64,000 bases of DNA, taken from NCBI GenBank assembly GCA_037976565.1, contig CP137672.1:26934877-26998876 (forward strand). The letters are read 5' to 3'. Both the position numbers and the translations under genes were made by a program. Position 1 is the first letter of the stretch; every line of letters starts with the position of its first letter. Shown here in pieces: positions 23,805-34,730 of this stretch. Under the pieces are notes generated by a model. It worked only from the letters and a program-made list of their open reading frames with translations, did not search any database and had not been told where the DNA came from. This stretch comes from Mesocentrotus franciscanus (taxonomy: Eukaryota; Echinodermata; Echinoidea; Camarodonta; Strongylocentrotidae).

Positions 23805-24345
23805 TCCGCTCACCGGAGATGGTGCCGGAGGCATCTTTTCTGGTTGTCCGTCCGTCCGTCTGTCCCGCTTTCTCGTTATCGCGATAGCCCAAGAACCACT
23901 TGAGATATGAACTTCTAATTTAATGATAGTATGTATCACCATAGGAAAACAATCTGATTATATTTTGGAGTAACTGCGTGAAAGGTCGATGGTCACAGCG
24001 GTCAATTTCTGAAATCACAGGTTTTATCCTTGTAATCGCGATATCTTAAGAACCATTAGATGTATTAGCCTCAAACTTTACGACAGTATGTATCAAAATA
24101 GGAAGACGCTCTGGTTAGATTTTGGATTAGTAGGTTATTGGTCAAATGTCATAAAGGTCGATTTCTAAAATCACAGGTTTTATCCTTGGTATCGCGAAAT
24201 CTTAAAAACCATTAGATGTATTAGCCTCAAACTTGGTAATAGTATGTATCACCATTGAAAGACAGTCTCATTAGATTTAAGGCATGTAGGTCAGAGGTCA
24301 CAGAGGTAAATCCTAAATTAAAGGTTTTTTGCCTTGCTATAGCAG
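23805..24345. repeat. Tandem repeat of about 155 bp, three degenerate units
   Basis: Units start near 23868, 24026 and 24179 and share ATCGCGATATCTTAAGAACC, AGTATGTATCAC(C/A)ATAGGAAGAC and AGGTCGATTTCTAAAATCAC. A GC-rich leader CTCCGCTCACCGGAGATGG with a (GTCC)n run (about 23845-23865) precedes them. No coding sense was found. Confidence 0.8.
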
Positions 24346-24669
24346 TATGGTATGTAAACATAGTGACGGTATTACTATAGGAAGATGATCTAATTACATT
24401 TTGGGCTAGTAGGTCACGATTAACTTGAATTGAACTGAATTGAATCGAATTTATCTTCTTCTGCAACATCAAAATCAAAGTACATTTCAGCAGTACACAT
24501 GTACAAATTATAACAATTTTTGTTTAAGTGTATGCAATATAAATTAAATGATGACATTAAAATAAAATGTAACTGATAACACAATACCAAGAATTATTCA
24601 TTAAGAAAGTTGCAGAAGAAGAAGTGCTATTACAACAAGCGATTGCTTGATAGCGTGATAGCCCGGTAT

Positions 24670-24780
24670 AGGGGGGGGGGGGTACGTTGATGATACAACA
24701 AATTTTAAAAAATGGTGATGGTGATGATGAGGATGATGATGTTGATGATAATGATGATGGTGAAAATGAAAATGAAAAAT
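24670..24780. repeat. G-run and (GATGAT)n microsatellite
   Basis: A run of ten or more G near 24672 is followed by GATGATG repeats at 24712-24770. The Ser-rich minus-strand frame over it is an artefact. Confidence 0.9.
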
Positions 24781-24906
24781 ATGCTGATGTAAATATGTCT
24801 GACACAGAAAACATATATAAGTATACGGGAGTTATAAAATAAAGTGATGGATGTTTTATAGAAATATGGAAATAATGTTGAATATTAATTCAGCACTGGG
24901 AAAAGA

Positions 24907-27500
24907 TCAAACAATGTACTCTGATAGAAATACTTTCTTCGTATTAAATTTAAATGAATTTAGGGTTTTACATGATTTTGTTGAGTCTGGGAGTGCATCC
25001 CATAAATCTGGACCATGATGTCTTATTGATTTATGTACGATCAATAATTTAGTATTTATCGAACGAAAGTCAAATGAATTCCGAGTAGGGTAAGAATGGA
25101 TAGTGTTAATTAATATACAAAAATTCTTAAATGAATCAGGAAGCAGGTTATTCGTGTATTTAAACATAAAAATCTAACTAGGTTGTGTGTTTATATAAAA
25201 AAACTTGTCAATGTTTTAAATTCATTAAATAATGGTTTGTATGGGCTAAGTAAAGGGAGCAAGCACAAATGCGGAGCGCTTTTGCATTAAAAAGTTAGGG
25301 TTAATTTTGTTTTTGCACTTGAAGCCCACACAAAGTTAACATGTGAAATGTATGGCAAGATGAGAGAGTTATATAGCATTAAAAGGGCATTTATAGCAAG
25401 AAAATGTGTTATCTTATATAGCTATATAGTATTCCAATATTCCTAGAAATGCATGTAATTATATGTTGTATGTTTTCATTCCAGCTAAGATTTTCATAAA
25501 TAAGGATACCTACAAATTTGGTACATTTCTTACGTTCTAAGACTATATTATCAATTACAATATTATAAGGAAAATCTGGGGTAAATGCACTTGTAGGTTT
25601 AAAGTGTATGAAACTCGTTTTATTAATATTAAGAGATAGTTTATTACTTTTAAAACAGTTTGATCATTTTGGTTATTCTAAATTGAGTGTATGAAAAAGG
25701 GCATCCAAATTCTCTATAAAAAAACATATTGGTGTCGTCAGCAAATAGTGTAAACGATAAAAGGGATGATGCATTGGTTATATCATTAATATACAATAAG
25801 AAATGAAGGGGATCTAATATTGATTTTTGTGGGACTCCACATTTAATTGAAAGATATTTCGATGAAACCCTTTATGAACCACATACTGTTGCCGGAATGA
25901 TAAATAATCTCTAAACCACGGCACGAGAGAGCAACTCTCCGAATTCCATAAACATGAAGCTTATAAAGCAAAATATTGTGATTTAGCGTATCAAATGCTT
26001 TTGACAAATCCATAAAAATCCCCATCACATGTTTTTTATTGGCCCTTGTATTATATATTTCTATCATACACTTTAACCAAAGCTAGGTCAGTGGAATATG
26101 ATTTTCTAAAACCATATTGATTTAGATCCAACATTTCATGGTTATTCTAAAATTTATATAACCTATTACTAATATTTTTAGAGAATTGTTGATATACTAG
26201 GATGGATAGATATGGGCCTATAATTGCTCATTTCATGCTGATTATCTTTATGATAAACAGAATTTACCTTAGCAATTTTAGAGTCTTAGGACACTTGCCA
26301 GATGATAAGGAAAGATGAAAAATGTGAGTTAGAGGAGAAGCAATTACATATATAATTTGTTTAAAAGCGATGTACTTATTCTGTCGTGACCATGTGCGTT
26401 ATTACACTTAATGTCCTTAGTTACATTAATTATTTCATTGGGATTAGTAGGGTTGAAAAACAGTAATGAAAATGTAGGTTCGGGAAGGAATCTAGAAAAC
26501 CTACTCAATCCTTATTCAATTTGTTTGCAAAAAAAAACAATTTAAAATATTAGCTACAAAATTATCATCAATAATGCTATCGTTCACTAGAAAACTTTCC
26601 TTTGGTAAATATTGCCTGATCTTTCCAATGATTTTATTTATAATTCCCCAAGTTATTTTAATGTTAGATTTTACTTTAGTTAGTTGTCCTGAATAATGCA
26701 TTTTACAGGAAGTTTGTATAACGTCGGTTAATTTATTCCGGTATTTTTTCATACCTATTTAAATTGTGTGTGGTTGCGTCACATATATAAACCTTATAGA
26801 GCCTGTTTCCCGTTTGAATAAATCTTACAATGGCCTTAGTTATTGATGGCATTTTACCAGGTTTATTATTACATTTACAATTTTTCAAAGGAAAATTTTT
26901 GTCATAAAAAAATTGTAGTTTTATATTAAAATTATCATACGCAATGTTTACGTTTGAAAGGGGAAATACATCTGACCATTCTTCATGGATTAAATCATTT
27001 TTATAATATTCAATATTCCGGGGTGTTTCTTTCCAGACCTATACATTATTAATTTGTTTCAATTTTCGGCGACCATATTATTATAACATATAACAAACAT
27101 TGGAAGATGGTCTGATATTTCTAAATAAAGTAGGCCACAAGTAATACTTTTCTCAATTTTTTTTTGAAAATATGTTCTCGATCAAAGTCGAAGAATGATG
27201 ATCAATTTTTGTGGGTTTGTTAATATGGGATAACAGGCGTTTGAATACATTACATTAAGACATTTTAAAGAATTATTATTCGATAAAAGATTGATATTAA
27301 AATCACCCATTAAATATAAATACTTATTTTCTCGAGAGAGAGAGTAGCAAATTATTTATCCAAGTTCTCATTAAATAAATCAACATGACCATTAGATAAA
27401 TAAGGCCGACGATAATACCTTTTTACTTCTAATTTCTCAATTTCCATTAATAACATTTCACTTTTTTCAAAACAAATATCATGACGAATTTTAAATGGTA
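24907..27500 (-). mobile_element. Decayed CR1/jockey-like LINE
   Basis: In minus-strand order: the endonuclease C-terminal part with YLMGDFNINLL (about 27340-27270), a linker with FVANILNCFF-type text (26752-26516), RT with FMDLSKAFDTLNHNILLYKL (about 26010-25950), CGVPQKSILDPLHFLLYIND and FADDTN (about 25840-25730), and the C-terminal end HSYPTRNSF ... HHGPDLWDALPDS (25167-24907). Stops and frameshifts abound. A further endonuclease N-terminal piece (about 29170-29100, IIGITETWLHSNL) fits the 5' part of the same element, so 27.5-28.95 kb may be a later insertion. Confidence 0.85.
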
Positions 27501-27859
27501 AATTTGTAGTGACGATTTCTCAATTCATTTATGAAATCAGGAAATTACTGATATACTAATTTTGATTTCATGTGTTACCGTGTAAACTCGACTCTAACGC
27601 AATCTGGTATTTAAGACAAGGTTAATTCTAAAGAAGATACAGGTGTATTTCCAAGACACGGACGGTAATTTATTATGTAAATAATGTTATTCTAGATTAC
27701 GGAAAATAACCAATTAGAACTCGCCCTTTTAGGGTGGTTCCGTCGGTTCCGTCGGCTCCGCGGTTTAACTCCTAGGTTTTATTACGTTTAGTTTAGAGCA
27801 GAGCAGTATCCCGGTTGTTGATACATTATCAGCTACACTTAGTGTGTAATTTGGTTACA

Positions 27860-27935
27860 TCTTTCTCCAGGATTCGAACCAATTTCTCCCCGAGATCTTC
27901 GGCATAGTTCCCAACAGCTACCATCTTCCCGCGTC
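27860..27935 (-). mobile_element. tRNA-like SINE head
   Basis: The minus strand carries GGTTCGAATCC (a perfect B box) at 27870-27880 and an A-box-like TAGCTGTTGGGA at 27909-27920, about 40 bases apart as in tRNAs. The intervening sequence does not fold into a convincing cloverleaf, so this is a SINE head or tRNA relic rather than a working tRNA gene. It belongs to a different family from the 18.9/20.2/50.7 kb SINEs. Confidence 0.5.
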
Positions 27936-28959
27936 TGTCTGGGCAGTTTCACTCTTGTGTAGAGTAGGAGAAATGGATGCCTGTGACCTGATAGCTGCTT
28001 TGTAACTCATCGCTAAATTTGTTTTTTTCCTGGTACTTATCGGGTATGTACTCTGTAATTTATGATAGCCCTTTCTAGCAAAAGAGACAAATTAAAAGTG
28101 ATTATTAGACTGAATTAATGATGCTAAATACGTTTGTAGACGACTTTATTTTCATTCATTAAAAGAAACATCGTCTTCTTTATAACAGTCATTATGTGAA
28201 AATGAAAATAGTAATGTCTTTGAATTTTAGCGATATTCAGTTATCAATATTGGGAACTTTCTTTCCGATGTGTTTTGAACGTCATGAGAGTGGACATCGG
28301 CATTTGTCCTGACATTGTGAAAGTCATTCTTGTCGAATTTCTCGAAAGTATGTACTTTTATTTCTTGTTGAAGAAATGTTACTAAAGAGTTATTACATTT
28401 GTAATACCATTACCAACTGGCCGAGATTTACATCGTCGCCAAGTTTCTTTTACCGGTATCGTCAATTTCTACCATGGGTCTTCGCTCCTAGACTACATGT
28501 AGTTCATCGAAGTTCAGGACGCCGAACATTTCAGCTTCTCTGAAGCAGAACATTGACAGTCGTCAAAATCAACGTCGCCACGTGTCTTCCGTCGACTAGT
28601 CTTCGCAGCGTTTTTGAAAGGCATTAAAGTTTGATATCCTATCATTTATATCTCATATATTCTCAAATCAAAGTTTATTCTATTTTTATTCAGGCCAAAC
28701 GGAATATCTTTGTTTGAACTAATAAGTTTAAGGAATATATACATTGGTAATTTGGTACTGCGTTCAATTAATTGACCAGTCAGGTTTTTATTCGCTTATA
28801 ATTACAGACATCTTCACTTTGTAAAATGTGAAACCAGTTCAATTGCTGAATGATAGATTGAATTCACTGAACTGTAATTATTTTGTTTCCAAGTGCTTAT
28901 TTATTTTGAGAGATAACGTAGTTTAAAAGTTGGGATGCTGAGTCGCCGTGTTTGATTGA

Positions 28960-29230
28960 TTGGTGTGTTTGAATTTGTTATTGCTTTAAAAACATATCAA
29001 TACTTTCACTCCCATAATTTAGAAAAGTCAGTTTCGTCCCAACAAAGTTTCATGAATATAAAAGGCTAAACCACTTTTTCTTCATTTAAGGTCTTCAACC
29101 ATTTCATAACTTATCAAATAAATCAGCTAAATTAGAGTGTAACCAAGTTTCTGTAATACCAATAATTGAGAAGGGACATTATCAAGAGTAAAAAGGAGCG
29201 TTTCCAAAGAATTAAAAATGTTTATTCAAA
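28960..29230 (-). mobile_element. LINE endonuclease N-terminal fragment
   Basis: The minus-strand translation near 29170-29100 reads IIGITETWLHSNLADLFD, the start of a CR1/jockey-type APE endonuclease. It probably belonged with the element now at 24907-27500, separated by about 1.4 kb. It is broken after about 40 codons. Confidence 0.6.
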
Positions 29231-29599
29231 TTTCTAGAGTTTATATAAAATAAACTACAATTCTGCGTTGCATTCATAAAATTGTCACTAAATTCCATTG
29301 GTGTGTAATATATAAGCTGCATTATCTAATTCAAAAATAGACTACTGAATTGGGTCAAGAATCATTTCTATCTAAAAACATACTTGTATTTTGATAAGGA
29401 CATATCATGGAAGAGCATAATCCCCATTGCGTATAAGGTTTCTGTGTGAGAAGAGCGATAGCGATGCAAGGTGAGCAATGAAGGTGTGGATGAAATGGAG
29501 TATGGAATGATGAACGATGAACGATGGATGTTACAAAATTCAGTGCATACGCCAATGCGATCTGCCCCTGTACGAGCTGCTCCACTCACCCGTCACAAA

Positions 29600-31240
29600 C
29601 AACTTCATCTCAATCGGTCATAGTCGTCGGTTGACATTTGAATATACACTTTTGTTTTCGTCTTGATATGTCACGAATAAATCCATCCATCCCTATATAC
29701 TGAATTTAGAGCAGAGGCATATAGAAGACACAGTCGCATTTGGCTTCTTTTATTCTTGTATTCGACAGCGTGGTGCCCCCATACATAATTTATATTCTCT
29801 CTAGTGCATTTTTTTTTAATGACAAAATAATTGTTTTACTTTTTTGGCTCGCTCGCTTTGTAGTAATGCTTAGAATCAAATGTGCCCTCATGTAAACATG
29901 GCACTTGACGAGTGCCAGAGTGATGCAAAATGAATATTCTACGATGATTTTAGGATTGAGGTGACGCGAAACTTTGTCCTTTTTAAAAGGGTGTCGTGAC
30001 TAAAAAGGATTTAAAAAACGCTGTGTTGTACATGTATATACAAGTGAAGATTGCATCGTTAATTATGAATTGGTTTTGTAAATATTTAAACGATGAATTA
30101 AATGTAAATTGCAATGCTATGTTGACTATTAGTTCGTACAGTTTAGTGGTAAAAGGTTAGTCTGAATTGCATAGGTTTTCTTAAAAACAAGATTCCTGAT
30201 TTCTATTATAACATAATTGTGACATTTTTATCGTTAAAAGACGACTTCTATTCAAAGAATGTTCAATCTTGAGTTTTTGATGGCTACGCAAAGAAATTAT
30301 TTGGCTGAATAGGAGTAATGTGTAAAAATAAAATGCTGGTTTATAATAATTTGATAAATTTAATTAATGCCTCTTTGTGAAGTGCCTCGTTTCGAATTAT
30401 TTTATTCACTTGTTATGGATAATTGTATTTTAATAGTAAGAATGCAAATTGCATTAATTACGTGATTTTAGCTGTTAAAAGACACAATGTATTGAGACAG
30501 AGGTCTGTGAATAGTAGAGATAAAATGAAAGGCCCAAATTTCTTTTATATTCATTCAAATACAAACCACAACAAACACCGTCTTAATTCTTGATCAACAG
30601 TTATTATTACTTAAATTGAATAGTTTTTAATTACGAACTTAAGTTTGCCAGATAATTTTCAGAAATCGAACTATTATTGATATCATGTTGGAAAGTGTGG
30701 ATATCAGACTTCACTAGTTTACATGTATATGGGTAGTCCAGATTCTGTCCGTTTTCATATATTTGTATTATTTTAATCATCTTTGTCCTCCTACTTAAAC
30801 ACACCCCCACACACCCCCACACACCCCACACACCCAACACAGCGTCATATCTCCACTGATCGCGCGATCCCCGAAAATACGCCCGTCGAAAAAAAGTTGG
30901 GTAAGAAAGAAGGGCAAGGACTGTCTCCGTTTTAGCGTTGAGGGTGTGTTATATTCTCAGCATATTGGGCGCGCTATACAGAAGCAGTCCAGGCAGTGGA
31001 TTAGTATATGGGTCAATGTTAATAATAATCATATCTGTTGATATATCAGTTTACATGTAGTTGACACTTGACACTAGATAATGTAGACGTATACTTCGAA
31101 AAGTGCAAACATATCATTTGCGTTATAGACATGCGCTATAATAAATCCTGAGACTGCAATTATTATAGATTGAAAGCCCCCTTTGGAAAGAAATCTTTAT
31201 AACATCACTTTTAAATGCAATATTTTTTAACCTTTTGTTT
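29600..31240. other. Intron stretch without recognised genes
   Basis: AT-rich sequence. A CACACCC-type microsatellite lies at 30796-30838. No exon or element with clear ends was seen. Confidence 0.5.
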
Positions 31241-31248
31241 TTTTGCAG

Positions 31249-31383
31249 CTATTTCAAAAAATTCTACAATCGACGGACATGAAGGGCGCTTTACTTGCGT
31301 CAACAGTAATCTGACCTTTGACATTGATGACGTTTGTGATGGACAATACCAGTGCCCTTATTTAGATGATGAATACATTTGCG
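31249..31383 (+). CDS. LDLa exon 1 of the second LGR gene (four-Cys form)
   Basis: This 135-base exon has acceptor TTTTTTGCAG and donor GTAAGT, phase 1-1. It encodes an LDL-receptor class A-like module: FTC ... FDIDDVCDGQYQC ... DDEYICG. LDLa modules of type C LGRs project from the N terminus and take part in ligand-dependent activation. The Ca2+-binding acidic cluster is kept. Only cysteines 2, 4, 5 and 6 of the usual six are visible; 1 and 3, which pair with each other in the canonical fold, are both absent. Confidence 0.85.
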
Positions 31384-31671
31384 GTAAGTTATACAAGCTT
31401 TGCAGGCTGATATTGTTTGGGTTTTTGTTTTGTTTTTGATACGTTACGGTGGGCCGGGGATATTCTCAAGGTTCATTATCCCGAAAACGAAATGATAAAA
31501 AAAACCTGTTTTGATTTTCGGAATAACGAACCTTCGGATAAACGGACCTTCGGAATAGCACAATATTCAGAATTATAAACCCTATTTTACTTTCTAAATC
31601 ATGAACCCGTGTTATACAATTATGAACTCTAAGTCCCCTGGTTGATAATACAAGCATACACATGCTTTCTT

Positions 31672-31901
31672 AAAGCCCCTTTCACACCGGATCTGCGTAG
31701 AGTGGCGTAGTGTGGCGTACCGACTACGCCGTAAGTACGCGAAAAAAAATAAACATGTTTATTTGTTTGCGTCCATCTCGCGTACCCCTTTGCGCCCTCG
31801 GCGTATAGTTACGTAGGCCAGCGTAGGGCAGCGTAAGCTCGGCGTAGTCGGTACGCACCACTACGCAACTCTACGCATGGCCCGGTGTGAAAGCCCCTTT
31901 A
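31672..31901. mobile_element. MITE with CTTTCACACCGG inverted ends
   Basis: TTTCACACCGG at 31680-31690 is mirrored by CCGGTGTGAAA at 31882-31892, with further GCCCC/GGGGC similarity outside. The interior is much less AT-rich than its surroundings and is packed with GCGTAG/CTACGC motifs that are themselves inverted around the centre (about 31740-31790). Flanking sequence on both sides has degenerate ACCTTCGGAATTATGAACC repeats (31500-31560 and 31938-31985), so the MITE sits within an older repeat. Confidence 0.8.
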
Positions 31902-33061
31902 GCAATCAGGTTAAACAATCATCATCGAACAAAACAAACCTTCGGAATTATGAACCTTTGGAAGACGAACCATCGGAAAACCAACGCCTCCCGCTCATTT
32001 TTAAGGATCTTGTATAGAAATATGCGAAGGCGTGAAAGCCCCAAGCAAGGTGCGGGTCTAGACGGCAGACGGGGAGGGTACCCTTCTAGCCCATGATAAA
32101 ATTAATTTCCCAAAACATAGAACCAAGAGATTCTCACAGAAAAATTCAATACTGAAACGACTGGCCGGGAGGCGTATTTTTTTATTTACACGCTACCGAG
32201 GGGGAATTTCTCGATTAATTCTAATGAAACCGCTCGCAAGGAGTCTAGACTGGATTGGAGAGCTCCTAATGCTAGTGTGAATTTACATCAAGGACATAGT
32301 TTGTTTAACTTTTTTTTTTGGTACACTTGAATGGTTATGGAACCTGTTCGTGTTCTAATCTTCAAATTTTAATATCATTCTGCATCAAATATAAAATATT
32401 GATGTCTATACTGTGGTATGTAAAGGCATGAACTTACGTAAATACATACAAATCTACTTTTGTTAACCAAGAAGGTGCACCGTAGTAATAAATTTTAACA
32501 AACACATCAACATGTTACCTAGACATCTTATCACCATAGCCATTGTAAACCATATATTAATAATACATGTAAAATATAGATTGAAGCAATTCTCGTCAAT
32601 TGGCTGTATCCTGAGTGTGATTTATATAATGGATTTTGAGTAATATTTGCATCTACCTGTAGTTGAAGAATAGATACAGTGCATAAACTGGAATATATGG
32701 AGATGTGGAGAAATCAAGTTGGAGCTCAATTGGAAGGAAGTAACGAGGAATATTAAAGCAAGAGAAACTGCATGGGAGATGAGGAAAGCAAGAAGTTATT
32801 GAAATCGAGAGATGACTCGCAAGATAGCATTGCATCAGTTATAAAGGAATGAATCCGTTATACAATGTCTGTGGTGGGTCCATGGTTGCAGGTAGGAATT
32901 CGGTTAGTGTAGGAGATTGTCGCGGAGCTTTCGCGAAAGCAAGTGTCGTATATAAAACAGTTATTGTCCTGGGACGGCCACAACCTGGATTTTATCATGC
33001 AGATGCACATATTTTTTATTGTAGAAATGTCTTGACTATCTTTATTGTTTTACACCGCCAG

Positions 33062-33190
33062 ATAATGAATATTGCAGTTCAGTAGAATACATTTGTGACT
33101 ACGAGGATTCGTATGCATGTATACCACTGGACTATGTTTGCGATGGATACCCTGACTGTGAACAGAACGGCATCGATGAGATATTATGCG
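33062..33190 (+). CDS. LDLa exon 2 of the second LGR gene
   Basis: This 129-base exon has acceptor CACCGCCAG and donor GTAAAG, phase 1-1. It encodes a canonical six-cysteine LDLa module: EYCSSVEYIC, YACIPLDYVCDGYPDC, then IDEILCG, with the acidic Ca2+ site. It lies between LDLa exon 1 and the LRRNT exon at 49823, which also needs a phase-1 donor. The polypyrimidine tract before it is good. Confidence 0.9.
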
Positions 33191-33254
33191 GTAAAGTCTG
33201 ATTTCTTTGCAAATTTTAATTTTGTATAAAAATCCACATTCCCCGTTACTAATG

Positions 33255-33350
33255 ATAATAATAAAATAATGATAATGATGATGATCACGAAGATAATGAT
33301 GTTGATAATAATAATGATAATGATACTTCGATAATGATGATAATAACAAT
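33255..33350. repeat. ATAATGATG microsatellite
   Basis: Imperfect trinucleotide repeat just downstream of LDLa exon 2, in the intron. Confidence 0.95.
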
Positions 33351-34073
33351 CCAGAGGATACAAGGCTGTTCCTTAGTCTATGAACAAATTCAAAAGAGTT
33401 ACAGAAGTATGTTTACACATGTTTTTTTAAGAAGTCAAGTAAAGTAATATTTCTTAGAAATGCAAGGAGTTTGTTATATAGGTGTAGAACAACGAATTAA
33501 AAGGATTTGAAGTCAGCCTGTTTTCGGGATTAGGGAGTGAGAAAGGAAGGAGTTGATCTAGATGTAAGGGAGTATGATGTTCTCTGCTATTGAAAGAGTG
33601 GGGACATAAATAGACGAAGTGAAGTTGATGTAGATTTAAAAGTTTGTACAATTATATGGTATTGAAATATAGTTAATAGTCATATATCAGTAAAAAGAAC
33701 CGTTAAATGTTGATAAACAATCTGAGATGAAGGTAATCTTGTACATTTATATATTTTCTGTCCTTTATTCCTTATTTCACGTCTACATGGAATGATTGTA
33801 AATTTTCAGATTAGCTCATTTGATTCTTCCTCATTTGTAAAGTCTTGTTTATGATTAGGTTATGATAGTGATTGTTATTTTTTGTTTAATCCTTTTGAAG
33901 ATAGATGTGGAATTTGAATCACTAATCTACCAAGTACCCTTTTTATTCCATAAAATCGAACATAACCTATTATATACAAAGGGATTTTTGTATCCTTTGT
34001 TAAGATTCTGAATCATAATTACCATGACTTCTAAGCATACTTCTATTTCGTGATCACTCTGTCTATCTATCTC

Positions 34074-34079
<6 letters not shown>

Positions 34080-34109
<30 letters not shown>

Positions 34110-34110
34110 G
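34080..34110. repeat. (AT)n microsatellite
   Basis: ATATAT tract of about 28 bases directly left of the inverted-end sequence at 34124. Confidence 0.95.
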
Positions 34111-34123
34111 ATAGGCCCGAATT

Positions 34124-34260
34124 CTGAAGTCCTGTCTAACTAAATTTCGTATTCTAAAGTCGTGTCTAAGTCGAGTCTAACTAAACAACTGTTTAAGTCG
34201 TGTTTAACTACGAAGTGGTGTTTAACTTTAGTCACGACTTCTGCGCATGCCCAGTAGGCG
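34124..34260 (+). repeat. Left arm of a large inverted pair (mate 49490-49646)
   Basis: GGCCCGAATTCTGAAGTCCT and the following run of GTCTAACT / GTGTTTAACT motifs are mirrored at 49490-49646, which ends in CGGGCC. ATA flanks both outer edges. The two arms enclose about 15.5 kb that now holds a LINE and a Ty3 element. They may be the terminal inverted repeats of one DNA element expanded by later insertions, or two halves of a split element. Confidence 0.6.
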
Positions 34261-34730
34261 TTAGTTCTGACATTTTGCAATGACAATGACAATGGCAATG
34301 ACAATTTATGACAATGACAATTTATGACAATGACAATTTACACATGTCACCCACACTGGAGTATTGGAGAAGTTTACAATCAGTTTGAATTTGTCAATTT
34401 AACACTGAAAAATATACAATACAAATCGAATTAATGTTAATCAATACAAAATAACACTATCGAAAATAGTGAGAAAAATTATGATGATAACGATAATAAC
34501 ATAATATTGATAATAATTAACAAAACGATAATAATAATTACAACGACAATTAATGACGAGATTAATGGAAGCAATTGAAAAAGAAAGTTACTGGCACCAT
34601 TAAATTGATATTTGAATTAATGAATTACTGAAAATATTCTTGATATCAATTTAATAATTTGATATAAGACAAAAAAGAGAAACATAAAGCTAATATTGAA
34701 CTCATAACATGTTTTTTGCACTTACTTAAA

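Noticed and set aside
27860..27935. Functional tRNA gene
   Set aside because: A and B boxes are present but the sequence does not give a convincing cloverleaf or anticodon arm; kept as a SINE head.
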